A DNA stretch of 64,000 nucleotides, from assembly GCF_963169125.1 (NCBI RefSeq), contig NC_084796.1:84465888-84529887 (forward strand), given 5' to 3'. Source of the stretch: Humulus lupulus. Lineage: Eukaryota; Streptophyta; Magnoliopsida; Rosales; Cannabaceae. The translations under genes were made by a program, and so were the position numbers. The notes beneath the pieces were generated by a model. It made no database searches. It had not been told where the DNA came from and was given only the letters and a program-made list of their open reading frames with translations. Numbering within the stretch: the first letter of the stretch is position 1; each line of letters opens with the position of its first letter. This document shows, piece by piece, positions 23,986 to 34,055 of this stretch.

Positions 23986-24860
23986 GAGGTCTTAGTGATT
24001 GACACAAAACCAATCTGGATAAACCCCATAGTGGAATATCTGACAATCGGTAAACTACCAAAAGACCAGAAGGACACAAGAAAATTGTTATATCAAGTCC
24101 CATGGTATGTAATGGTTGTGGGGATTTTATACCGATGAGGGCATTCACTACCCCTCCTACGGTGTGTTCTACCTAATGAAGCACATACTTTCTTACGTGA
24201 GATACATGAAGGAATCTGCGGAGACCACGCTGTGGGAGGAAAACCTCTCTCTAAAGATATTCAGGCAGGTCTATATTTGACCTACGCACAAAAAGGACTC
24301 GACCTCATACGTACAAAAAAGTGATAAGTGCCAATGGTTTGCCACAATTGCTCGAGTAGCACCTATGAATCTAACATTGATTTCATCTCCCTGGCCATTC
24401 ACAGTATGGGGGATCATTCTAATTGGTTCACTAGTAGCAAGAAAATGAGGAGTTTGCTATGCAGTTGTCGCCATCGAAAACTTTACAAAGTGGGTCGAGG
24501 TGGAACTTCTGGCGACCATAACATTGAAGAGAGTCCTGGATTTCTTCGTAAAGAACATCATATGTCATTTTGGGCTCCCAAAGAAGATCATGTCTGACAA
24601 CGAAACTCAATTCGATAGTTATCTTTTCAAGAACTTTTGTGAAAAGTACGACATAACCAAGAGATTTTCTTTAGTGGTGTATCTGCAAGATAATGGGAAG
24701 GTCGAGGCTGTAAATAACACCCTAAAGGCGAGTTTACAAAAACGACTAGATGAAGCCAAAGGACTATGGCCCGAGTAGCTCCCGCGAGTACTTTGGGCCT
24801 ATAGGACCTCACATCGCACATCCATGAGGCACACTCCCTTTTCTTCAACCTTTTGTTAAT
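23986..24860 (+). pseudogene. Integrase relic of element G
   Basis: Integrase inserts the cDNA. The zinc-binding N-terminus is read near 24130-24350 with frame changes. The core near 24470-24778 has 'FTKWVEVE', 'MSDNETQF' (normally SDNGTQF) and 'NGKVEAVNNTLKASLQ' with the catalytic Glu. The first catalytic Asp, expected in a G-I-D-[IL]-I-G context, reads Ile. The frame stops after 'AKGLWPE' and similarity ends after 'LWAYRTSHRTS'. Confidence 0.75.
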
Positions 24861-25215
24861 TTTTAATGTTTTTAGTATTTTTCCGTATAAGGCATATTTA
24901 TAAAAGCCATTCTATTTTAATAGCACTAGATTGCTACGTAATTTAAATGTAGAACAAACATTCTTATCTTACTCTTGCGATGAATCACGTGCTCATTTTG
25001 TAAAAGCAACCTAGAATGTTCATAAACTATGATCGCTATGGGGGCATATAACCCTCAAAGAGTCTTTAAATGTATTTAGCATATTTTGATAAAATTCAGA
25101 AGTTAGAATTTGAAAATTTGATTATTCAACAAATTTTTAAAGCTCGAATTTAAAAAAAAAAACCGAATACGATCTAAAGTTAAGAAATTCAAAGATAGAA
25201 AACCTAGAATTCTTC
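24861..25215. other. Non-coding AT-rich sequence after G pol
   Basis: No gene is seen. It may be G's 3' untranslated region, since it follows integrase without a recognisable boundary. Confidence 0.4.
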
Positions 25216-25400
25216 TAGGTGAGCAAACTCCTGAATATAACCAGGTCACAGGTTTAATTCCTAACATGTATAACACTATTAGGCGAGCAAACTCCTAGGT
25301 ATAACCAGGTCCAAGGCCTGATTCCTAACAGGTATAACACTATTAGGCGAGCAAACTCCTGGAGATAACAAGGTCATCGACCAGAATTAATTGGCCAAGA
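25216..25400. repeat. 64-bp tandem repeat, about three copies
   Basis: The start 'TAGGCGAGCAAACTCCT' recurs at 25216, 25280 and 25344, exactly 64 bp apart. Each is followed by 'ATAACCAGGTC' or a close variant. The third copy is partial. Confidence 0.9.
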
Positions 25401-25439
25401 CATCAGGCATTTATCTCGATCTATAGATAACCCCTTGAA

Positions 25440-25898
25440 CGTGAAAATCTACACGCAAGTCTACGTGGTCGAATCAAGTAATATATGATGAGTAAAGTTC
25501 GTTCCCACGAAGACTTTCTTCCAAATACCACTAAGTTTTCTTTAACTTTCTATTTGGTGAATTTAAACTTAAATGAATAATTAAAATTAAAATGAATACT
25601 TCTAAATTATTAACAGAATTCAAAAAAATGGAAGTAAAACAATGAATCAATTAATTAAAAGTAAATAATAAAAAGCCTAGGAATTAATTTCATCAACTTT
25701 TCATTGTATAAATTTTAAAATCAATTCTAAATCTCTTCTTCCTATTCAAATAGTAGGTTAATATAATAGATTCCTATTCTTTTTTAAGATATAAGATCTT
25801 AATCTATATGCAGGTTTTCTATAGTTCTGTGATAAACTTGAACATATAGAAGGCATTAAGCATGGAAACCTAATTACTACACAAGCCATATAGGTACT
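25440..25898 (-). repeat. LTR H, distal part (split by element C)
   Basis: On the minus strand it runs towards 'CACGTAGACTTGCGTGTAGA' near 25440-25460, a style of end seen in long plant Ty3/gypsy LTRs. It continues across element C at 41093: joining the flanks leaves one GTACT and a seamless AT-rich sequence. The family is unassigned and the low-coordinate boundary is approximate. Confidence 0.45.
25894..25898. repeat. Target-site duplication of element C, left copy
   Basis: GTACT stands directly outside the LTR (which starts TATTGACGG on the plus strand) and matches GTACT at 41088-41092. Confidence 0.8.
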
Positions 25899-26093
25899 TA
25901 TTGACGGTAAGAACTTGTCAATGATACAAGATCAGAAAACTCAAATTCGATTGTGAAAGATAGCTAAGAATAAGATGGAAAGAAATTGAATTAGCATAAA
26001 ATAAAAAACTACAATGGAGCAAGGATCATATATTTCTTTAATGTCTCTCCATACAATCAGCTTTCCAACCCCTTTGCTGGAGGGGTGAAGGTC

Positions 26094-26101
26094 TATTTAT
26101 A
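26094..26101 (-). promoter_or_regulatory. TATA box of element C LTR
   Basis: The minus strand reads TATAAATA about 1,185 nt into the LTR. The 5' LTR copy has TATAGATA at the same place (about 39896-39903), so the promoter that would drive C is weakened. Confidence 0.55.
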
Positions 26102-26814
26102 TTGGGGCTCTAATGGCTCCTGACACATTGTGGTCCCAGGAGACAAGATTGTACATAGGTACATTGTCATGGTTGAGGCACAAGTCATAGTGGGAAGAAG
26201 GTGGTGGTGTCGGCCTAGTACATAGCTAGAGGTATACAAGTAGTGCCTCCACTCTTTGTACAAATCCATACCACCATTACTTGCACAATGCAGATGTCAG
26301 GGTCACGCCTCTGTCCTCCTCATGGCCGTACATCCTACTCCCGTATACGTACAGGTACCTTGTACCGGACGGTTACTCTCACATTCCCAAGACATGTATT
26401 TGCTCAAGGCTATTCCATAATCTATTATGTGTAGGAAAGCTTATGAATTAACATGAATTATATACTCAGTTCTCTACCTCACTATAAGCTTGACTCCAAA
26501 TAACTTTTGGGTCTCTCTCGTTGCTCCTCGTATGCCCCTTCAAGAGGTCTTAGACTCCATGTGGGTACGCGAGGCGCTGGCATCACAGCCTGGAGGCACC
26601 TAGGTGAGATGAAGTGCTGGCGGGCGGCACGGGTACGCGGCGTCTCGACACAGCTGGGCGAGGTGCGGTGTGCCTCGCTGTGTGAGGCTAGGACTCCGCG
26701 TGGTGTCTGTGAGTTCGCAAGACATCCTGGAAGCCATCACCCGCGTGGTATCCGTGGGTATACGAGCCTCTGCCTGTCGCGCCCTAGTGTTGGTGCGCAA
26801 CCCCCCCTTCACCT

Positions 26815-27040
26815 GTTCAGCCTCACACAGCGAGGCGCCTTTGATTCTGCAAGCCTCGCATAGCGAGGCACCATTGGTCGTGCCTCCTTCACCTGTTAGG
26901 CCTCGCACAGTGAGGCGCCCATGATTCTGCATGCTTCGCATAGCGAGGCATCATTGAGATCGTGCATTCTTCACCTGTTAAGCCTCGCACAGCGTGGTAC
27001 CCATGATTCTGCAAGCCTCGCATAGCAAGGCATCATTGAG
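26815..27040. repeat. Tandem hairpin repeat in C 3' LTR U3
   Basis: GCCTCGCATAGCGAGGC-type palindromes (7-bp arms, 3-nt loop) recur about every 45 bp, alternating CACAG and CATAG centres. They sit within a ~90-bp unit containing 'CATGATTCTGCAAGC' and 'TTCACCTGTTAAGCCTCGC'. About three units are present. The same block is at 40620-40840 in the other LTR. Confidence 0.85.
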
Positions 27041-27283
27041 ACCGTGCGCCTCCCACTCAGCCGACCGAGATTCTAAGCCAAAAACTTATGGGTATCGATC
27101 TTATGGTGCCTATGAAAGCCAGACCACTAAGTTGAGCCTCAATATGCGAGGCCCTTTCTTACCGTGGCGTGGGCATGCACGTTCAAGCCTAGCTAGGACT
27201 CTCATAGCATGGCCTTCGCCCCTTCTACGCTCACGCCCATATGCGTCGATGGATGTATCAAGGGAAAATTTTCCACATTCACA

Positions 27284-27293
27284 CTTTCCCCTG
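27284..27293 (-). other. Polypurine tract of element C
   Basis: The minus strand reads CAGGGGAAAG flush against the LTR start TGTGAATG. Confidence 0.75.
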
Positions 27294-27615
27294 AGTCTAT
27301 AAGTACACTTTTAAGTGTGCTTGTAGACTTTTTCTTCTACTTTTGTTTGACATGGATGGAAAGCTTTGGGAGACTCAACCTTGGTGCGCTACCAAATTTT
27401 GCTTGAAGAGACACAAAATGGGTTTAGATGTTGTGTTTCTTTATAGTGTCCAAAGAAACACAAAAACCATCTAACTTTGGGGATGATCCAAGTGTGTCCC
27501 TAAGATTGAATAAGGGACAACCATTTCCAAGCGCGGATCCCAAGGTTACCAGTGCTTCTGATCTCCACCCTTCATGTGAATTCGAATCCAACAGCTAGGA
27601 GGCCTAGACTTCCCC
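27294..27615. other. Upstream region of the antisense gene
   Basis: The sequence lies between the polypurine tract and the antisense TATA box. It includes a ~25-bp near-repeat of 'AAGAGACACAAAATGGGTTTA' and 'CAAAGAAACACAAAAACC' (27409-27470). No ORF is credible. Confidence 0.45.
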
Positions 27616-27623
27616 TATAAATA
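27616..27623 (+). promoter_or_regulatory. TATA box of the antisense gene in C
   Basis: TATAAATA in a CCCC...CCCC context lies 333 bp inside the 3' LTR, on the strand opposite to gag-pol. Element A' has TATAAATA 267 bp inside its 3' LTR in the same sense. The leader that follows is CT-rich and contains a GAG|GTAATT donor near 27735, so a leader intron is likely. Confidence 0.6.
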
Positions 27624-29246
27624 CCCCAAGGCTTGAAGTCACTTCTCCACACCAAGACTTGCCTAGCCTAGTGGTATTCCCTCTAAGCCACTTTCAAGAG
27701 CTCAAAGGTTCTATCCTCCATAGAAGCATTCTTGAGGTAATTTCCTCCCCATTTAATATATTCATCCTCCTTCTTTCCCTTTTTTTATTTATTTATTTTT
27801 CTCTTTTTTTTTATTTATTTCTCCTTATATCGGGTTTGCATTGCGGTGACGCTAGGCATTCTCTTGGTGCTAAGGTCTCGTCCTCGCTTATCGCTCATTC
27901 GACCTTACACCCCCATAAGTATATCCTTGCACACCTGCAGCTCCATACATATACCTCCAGGTATGCCCCCTTCCTCCAATGATACATATGCTTTCTTCAT
28001 CTATTACACGGAGGAAGAATTACTGGCTGTACTGCACTAATTCTTTAGAGGTTGTCATTCTCTTTTCATATGGCCTTTCAAGTACATATGCATAGGACCT
28101 TTTCTTATACCCCCCATACTCATGTTGTAGATATAGAGTTATCCTTACGCACACACGCCCTCGAGTCTTAGTTGGCCCATGGCTTCTAGGCGATGTCCCG
28201 AAGGTTCATCTAACGTTGAATTCATTGAGTTGTCATCCTCGGACTCTGAGGCCGACGTTCGTAGACCCTCTAATAGTGGGGGTGTGCGAATGCTCTACCT
28301 CCAGAGACTGTCTTACCTTAGGCAAAAAGCGTGCGGCCTGGAGAAGAATCTAGAATCTAATACCAGGGACGAGGGTTTAGGTTTCTCCCCCTGGCATGCG
28401 ACATACGTTTCCCAGCTATAATAAGCTCCTCAGGATTGCCTTTCTAAAATCGCTTGCCTAGAAGAAAACTTGCCCCCTGAGCCTTTTTCCTTTTGTGGTG
28501 ACGAGTCTCCTAGTAATAGGGGTCCCTTCTCTGAAGGCGATAAATGTGAATTAGTTGAACCTGAGTTTCTTTCTATGATCCCACCCACGCTTCCTCCCAT
28601 GCCCCCAGTCTTATGCCCTAGGGTCAAGCAAAGTGCTGGTAGATATAAGACGCGTGGGGGTCTTCCAGGATCCTTAGAAAGTCTATAGCTCACAAATTGC
28701 CTGTCTCTTCCCAGGTGCCTGAGATGCGGAAGAGAACCTCTGACACTTCCGAAGATGCGGGCAGGTCTAGCCTTACCAGCGTTAAACTGGCCAACATGTT
28801 AAAATCTCATGACTTAGCATCAAATCTGAAGTTCGTCATCCCGAAGCGCGATGAACGCGTCTGACCTGCCCGAAGGGTTCATTGCCTTAGCGACTCCATC
28901 ATCAAATCGATCGGGGCTCTACCGCTTCACCCCTTCTTCATTAGAGTACTTAACTATTTTGAACTAGCGCCTCTACAACTGTCCCCCAATTCTTGGGTTA
29001 TGCTCAGTAGCTTGTACGTGCTATACCAACATGTGCACTCTAGAAGGCCTTCCATAAGCGAGGTTCACTACCTCTTCACTCTAAGGGTGAATTCATCTGT
29101 TCCCGGGTTCTACCAGCTTCAGCAAGGCGCAACCCTTAAAGGGTATCACCTCGTGGAGAGTTCCATTTCAAATAGGGACTCGTGGAAAACCGAATACTTC
29201 TTCACCTATAGCAAATCCACCCAACACACTTGCTTCAACATTCCAA

Positions 29247-29352
29247 GTAAGGCAATTCTCACCTTGAGCTTATACATGAGAGGTTTTTCTTTTACACTGC
29301 TTTTCTTTCATGATTTATCTAACTACAGTTATTTCTTTTTTCTTGATGGCAG
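29247..29352 (+). other. Predicted intron in the antisense gene
   Basis: A 106-nt GT-AG intron: donor CCAA|GTAAGG, a T-rich stretch, and acceptor TTGATGGCAG|GTCTTG. Splicing joins the frame of 'CFNIPS' to 'LVGVVGSNLKSSARD' with the codon split after its first base. The retained-intron reading would insert a hydrophobic stretch foreign to the domain. Confidence 0.6.
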
Positions 29353-30157
29353 GTCTTGTAGGGGTTGTTGGTTCTAACTTGAAATCGTCGGCTCGTGATC
29401 GGGTGATGAAGATCCTGGACTTGCCGGCTGAGTGCAAACAAGCCTGTGCACTTTTTACAGAGAGCAATCTTCACTTGTACAAGTTGTTTACCCCAAACCA
29501 ATCTATCTCTCTATGCTCCATCTCATCTGAATCCGCAGGTCAGTGGCTATATGACCATGATGAAGGTAATTATGATGAGGCAGCCAATACGGACTATGTC
29601 TACCCATCAGGCAATCATATGGACATTGAGGAGAGGTTGTGTCTAAGAACTATTCGTGCCTACACTCTTTGGTCGACAAGGCTAAGGACATGGCTGACGA
29701 TGGACATACCGGCGGTGCCACCTCTTGGGTTCCACCATCGATGCCTAGCGATGAGTTTTCCTTCAATGCCTCTGTCCCCCGCCCTTCTGCGCCTAAAAGG
29801 AATTTTGTCATTCCTTCTTTTGTTGGGGCTCCTCTACCCTCGGGGTGATGTTCTAGGCGAGGGTCTTCGGGCCCCTCTTTACCTAAGGAAGTGACTCCGC
29901 ACTCTTCTACCTCCTACACCTCTGTGGATGGATCAAGACCTTCTCGGTCCCCTTCCTTGTTCAAACATGCCTTGGCTAGCGCACACATTTCCCCCGGTCA
30001 AGCTTATGCTTCCGCCTCTGAAGACCATCCTCTGGCAAGGTGGTATGGAGAAGCCATGAGCCATCACCTGGGAAAATTTCCCAAAGGCGAGTGGGGAAGC
30101 TTGCAGGATGTCCCCGATGTTGAGCTAGAAGATGCCTATATGTGAGCCTCCTTGCAG

Positions 30158-30300
30158 GTACTTGTTAAATTTTTTGAATAATAATAATATTTTTTTCTTT
30201 TTGTTTTGACATCACTTGACCCCCAAGGTTTTATTCTATGTTTTTTCTTTTGGTCTTACTTAGGCTTCTATCTTGGGTCAACGACTTATCCCCTAAAGCT
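30158..30300 (+). other. Probable second intron of the antisense gene
   Basis: Donor CTTGCAG|GTACTTG follows the frame ending 'DVPDVELEDAYM'. A T-rich interval follows, and the coiled-coil exon starts upstream of 'QQLQHQLEEAMGNLLMVEAE'. Several AG acceptors are possible (about 30264, 30296, 30329), so the right end is approximate. Confidence 0.4.
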
Positions 30301-30650
30301 CTTCATTCTCACAACAACTTCAACACCAGCTTGAGGAGGCCATGGGGAACCTTTTGATGGTTGAGGCCGAGAAGGATGCTTTATCAGCACGAGTCCGTGA
30401 CTTGGAGGTGCAAGTGGCCGAGGCAGTTCAACAGAGGGATGCTACTTTAGCACAGGCTGCATCGACCTCTCGCTCCAACACCAAGCTAGAGGCTACCATC
30501 CACACCCTGAACGAGAGGATTGCTACGCTCGAGGCTGAGCTTGTAAATGTTAAGAATGGCATAGTTGAGCATATTATACATGCCGTGTGGAGGACCAACC
30601 CTGCCGTTGACCTATCCATTTGGAGATTATGCGGTGGAGAAAATCTCTGA

Positions 30651-31474
30651 GTGGAAGGGTCGGGATTGAAACTCGTAGATTTCTTTGCATTTGGTTTATA
30701 TATATTGTTGCCATGTAACCCTTCACACCATTTCCCCTTTCTCTTTTTGTGTTTATCGAACTTAAGGGATTTTGGTAAGTCCCTCTTATTACTATTATTT
30801 GTGGATTACATATTTTTTCCTATATCTGATGATGATAATCTTTTTGGTGCACCTTGATTATACTTTTAAGGGCACGTTAACCCATTGGGTGCTTGGGGTC
30901 CTCTTATGTTCTTTGCACGCGCTTGTTACTTTTTGTGAGAAGTTTCCTTCTCCTCATTATGCATAGTACTATTTCTTCAAGGGTCTCTTTTAGGACCCTT
31001 TTTGGCTAGCCGGCTTACTGGCCGTTATAGAATTATTGGGAAATTCCTTTCCTTACAGCCTCACCCCCTGCGGGGGTGTCAGCCTTTGGTTGGATGTCAT
31101 CCTTTTACACTATCCCCTTGATATTCATAAGGGTAGCTAATCATTTTGAATACAAGAGATATGAGTTTTTTTTTTGTTTTTGCTTATTCCCGTGCCTCCT
31201 GTCCTGCCCCCCAAGTTCTTGGTGAAATTTATTCCATCAGGCACTTTGGTTGATGCTCGCATAGAGAAGAAAAATAACATGCAAAGTTGTGAACAATTTC
31301 ATTTATAGTATGCAGGTTACAAGGACATATATGAAATGTTTACATCTACTTGGGAGGTTATCTAGGTATCCCCTTTGATTCTTATCTACTAAGTTAACAT
31401 AACATGCAACAAACAAAACATACATATTCTTTGCATCGGATGTGGAGGTCTTACTGGTAGTACTTCTTGAGGTG
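30651..31474. other. 3' region of antisense gene meeting 3' end of pol
   Basis: No further coding is seen. From the plus side it is the tail of the antisense gene; from the minus side it is the sequence after integrase, which stops shortly after 'RAWNA' (31475). The two genes converge here with no obvious terminator. Confidence 0.45.
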
Positions 31475-31706
31475 TTATGCATTCCATGCTCGAGGTATGA
31501 CGGTGTCATCCATGTGCGCCAGCTTATTGGTGTTCGGTGGTATGTATTGAGCAACTTGGCAGGGTCCTTCCCAGTTCGCCCCAAGTTCCCCCGCCCCCAG
31601 GTCTAGCGTGTTAGGGAGTACTTTTCTTAATACTAGGTCTCCTACTCTGAACATTCTCTCTCGCACCCTCGAGTTGTAGTACCTTGCTGCCCGCTACTGG
31701 TATACC
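31475..31706 (-). pseudogene. Integrase C-terminal domain of element C, split part
   Basis: The minus strand reads 'FRVGDLVLRKVLPNTLDLGA', 'GELGANWEGPCQVAQ' and 'DTVIPRAWNA', the SH3-like C-terminal fold of Ty3 integrases that binds DNA and target. It is separated from the core (34056-34472) by the solo LTR. Subtracting the LTR plus one 5-bp duplication (2,344 bp) leaves the two pieces in the same frame, so the insertion alone caused this break. Confidence 0.8.
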
Positions 31707-31711
31707 GCCAC
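31707..31711. repeat. Target-site duplication of solo LTR, left copy
   Basis: GCCAC is identical to 34051-34055. Confidence 0.9.
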
Positions 31712-34050
31712 TGTAACGACCCAAATTCACTAATAAGGCTTAAGGGCCTTGATTAGTGCGCCTGGAGGGCATAATTGGATTTTGTGTGTGACTTTAATGA
31801 GTTAAATGCATGAATATGATTTAATGCATGTTATATGACTATTTGACTATTTGAGATGCATGACTATGTGTATTAGTATGCATGTAGACCTGATTATTTT
31901 AGAAAAAGAATAATTGTAATTTGGCCATTTTGGGCATGACTATGTTGATATCTGTGATCTGTGACTCGAGACGATCCTAGAATGAGCGGGTTAGCGGAAA
32001 AGTCAGAGCGGGAATTTATACCCGACTTGGGGTTAAGCCTGGGGAGTTTAAATGGGAATTTGGAAAATATATTGAGGTTAATCTTGATGATGAGGGATAT
32101 ATTTGGTGATTAATCAGGTATTGGGTAGCAAGCGGGAAATTATTAGAGACACTCGAGGAATTAGTGGGAATTGGGTAAAATGACTAACATGGCCCTACAT
32201 GGACAAAAAGGTTTAGAATTAATAGGGAGGGCATTTTGGTCTTTAGGATTTTTAGAGGTAAGTTAAAGGGAGCTTTATACTTAGTGGAATTGGTAGAAAA
32301 GAGTGATAAGGCTGTAGAAAAGAAAGAAGAAGGAAGAAAAAGAAAAGAGAGAAAAATTAGTGTGGGTTTTCTTCAAAGGATTGGTTTGTGGTTCTCCCAC
32401 CATTTCCCTTCATTTTTTTTGGAGCTAAGCTCAGTGGTGAGCTAGGGTAAGCTGAGCATCAAGGATCCTAAGCTAGACTTGAAGATTGGCAAGGGATTAG
32501 CAAGAACTCATCAAACATTGAGGTAAGTTTTAGAAATTTCAGTTTTAGGGTTTGACTGGTTTGAGCGGTGTATTTAAGCTAAATAGATGGGGATTTTTGG
32601 GGAAATCAGGCCAAGGTGGAGAAGGAGCAAGCTAAGGAGGTCTAGGGTTCAACTCAAGGTCGAATTTCCATCCACGGTATGATTTCTAAGTCCTTAACTA
32701 TGATGATTGACTAAATTTTTGGGTTTAGGGTTCATTATGGTAGATCTTGAGTTTTGGGTTGCTTGAGCTTGGGTTATGAGTTCTTGGGATGCTTGGGATG
32801 AGTGTGAGGTGTTGATAAGTTTTTTTTTGGGTTTGGGAAATATTTGGACAAGTTTGGGGTTGAAATGGTTGAAAGAAATCGCAGAAAACGATTTTGGGTG
32901 TTGCCTGTCTGCAACTAGCGCTACAGCGCTAGTCTTTCGGCGTTGTAGCGCTAGGCCCTGTTTCTGGGGACTTGTAGCGCTGCACTGTTCACAGAAAGCG
33001 GTTTTTGGGCTTTTGTTGAGGGGTTTTGACCTAGGGTTCGGGGCTCCATTCCACCACCTTGTTTTGTGCATCTAGGACTTCCCGGGGGCTCGGGATTGGT
33101 CCCGAGGCTAGGTTTTGGACTTGAGGTTTGGTAATGACTTTGACTTATGGATTTTGTTTAGGTGAGCGCTAGGGCTCAAGTAGGATCGTGCTCGAGGAGT
33201 CAGGTGATCAAAGCTATCAAATTGAAAGGTAAGAAAACCGTACCACCCGAGAACAGGGCATGGGCCCACAGTGTTATTGCAGGGCATGGCCCTAGATTGT
33301 ATTATGTGCGAATGTATAACCTTAAATGAATCATTATATGTTTGAATGATTATTTCGAAATGTACTATATGTGTGACTATAATGAAATGAACGGCTAAGG
33401 CCGAGAGCGGCGAAGGCCGAGAACGGCCTTGGGGCCGGAAGTAACACTTAGCACATGGAGTGCTTATAGCCAGGGTGGGACCCAATGGATACATGAGTTA
33501 TCCTTACGGTAAGGATCGAGACCCCAGGCTTTGGTAAGGCCTCTGGGGCAGCATGGCCGTGCTTGTTCAGTCTGATGGTTTTCCTATTTATCAGTGGATT
33601 ATATGTCAGCTATATTCTATGCATATGTTATATACTGTATGAGTTTTCTTGCTGGGCTTCGGCTCACAGGTGCTCTGTGTGGCAGGTAAAAGCAAAGAGT
33701 CAGTCAACCGGCCATGAGTAAGGAGAGCGTGGGGGCGACACGTACATGTTCGGCCTACCCGACTGCTTTGGTTGGGGGCATTTTTTATATGGCTGTATTA
33801 ACTTATTCTTTTGATAGTTAACCAGGTGTAAATCTATTTTTGAGTTGTAAACATTTTGTATTCCTTATTTTTGGGATCCCAGATGTTTGACACTTAATGT
33901 TTTCAATGAAACTAAGCATTTTCAAAGACTACAGCCTTAACTTCTGATCAAGTCACACTTTTGGTTTTAGAAACCTCGTAAAGTCAGTTAGTTGCACAAT
34001 TTCCATTTTAAACTAACTTAGTAACGGCTCTAAGGTAGTAGGGCGTTACA
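31712..34050 (+). repeat. Solo Tekay-like LTR inside element C integrase (2,339 bp)
   Basis: It starts TGTAACGACCC and ends GTAGGGCGTTACA, flanked by perfect GCCAC duplications, with no primer site, gag or pol. A solo LTR arises by recombination between the two LTRs of a complete insertion. The start resembles the 3' LTR at 63437. It contains an AGCGCT palindrome cluster (32908-32990) and a 'GGCCGAGAGCGGCGAAGGCC'-type repeat near 33398-33430. Its short open frames have no recognisable family. Confidence 0.92.
32908..32990. repeat. AGCGCT palindrome cluster
   Basis: TAGCGCTACAGCGCTAG, then GGCGTTGTAGCGCTAGG, then TTGTAGCGCTGCAC: four AGCGCT sites within 85 bp of the solo LTR. Confidence 0.85.
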
Positions 34051-34055
34051 GCCAC
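34051..34055. repeat. Target-site duplication of solo LTR, right copy
   Basis: GCCAC immediately follows the LTR end TTACA. Confidence 0.9.

Larger units (their letters stand above)
18052..24860 (+). mobile_element. Tat-lineage Ty3/gypsy element G
   Basis: This plus-strand element has a 5' LTR, primer site, gag and a full-order pol (protease, RT, RNase H, integrase). Every domain carries stops or lost catalytic residues. Coding similarity ends near 24860; no 3' LTR of this family is seen downstream, so the 3' end is deleted or replaced before the 64-bp tandem repeat at 25216. The family is that of A and A'. Domain order and sequence are also close to element C, but the LTRs and primer sites differ. 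Confidence 0.8.
25899..27283 (-). repeat. 3' LTR of element C
   Basis: It matches 39704-41087 from end to end by eye. On the minus strand it starts 'TGTGAATGTGGAAAATTTTCC' less its last base and ends 'CTTACCGTCAATA'. U3 is about 1.2 kb (TATA at 26094) and contains the hairpin repeat at 26815-27040. Short open frames inside on both strands are products of the GC-rich repeat, not genes. Confidence 0.9.
28179..30650 (+). pseudogene. Antisense gene of element C: gypsy-type transposon domain plus coiled coil
   Basis: This opposite-strand gene lies between integrase and the 3' LTR. The likely start is CCCATGG at 28179, giving an acidic Ser-rich N-terminus ('FIELSSSDSEADVRRPSNSG'). 28865-29246 encodes 'LPLHPFFIRVLNYFELAPLQ', 'LSPNSWVMLSSLYVLYQHVH' and 'RRPSISEVHYLFTLR'. 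That pattern fits the 'putative gypsy type transposon' domain (Pfam PF04195) of plant elements. After an intron the frame continues 'SSARDRVMKILDLPAECKQA'. A Pro/Ser linker follows, then a C-terminal coiled coil (30342-30590: 'ALSARVRDLEVQVAEAVQQR') ending 'VWRTNPAVDLS'. A double stop near 28420, a stop at 28862 and later frame changes make this copy broken. The molecular function of such proteins is not known. Confidence 0.65.

Noticed and set aside
25440..25898. Calling this the 3' LTR of element G
   Set aside because: It has no similarity to G's 5' LTR, reads on the opposite strand, and is continuous with 41093-41980 once element C is removed.
26507..26941. Overlapping open frames of 84-118 codons on both strands
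   Set aside because: They come from the GC-rich hairpin repeat in the LTR; the same frames recur in the other LTR copy with different lengths.
32776..33494. Open frames of 99-128 codons inside the solo LTR
   Set aside because: Solo LTRs are non-coding; no family match and no counterpart in the related LTR at 63437.
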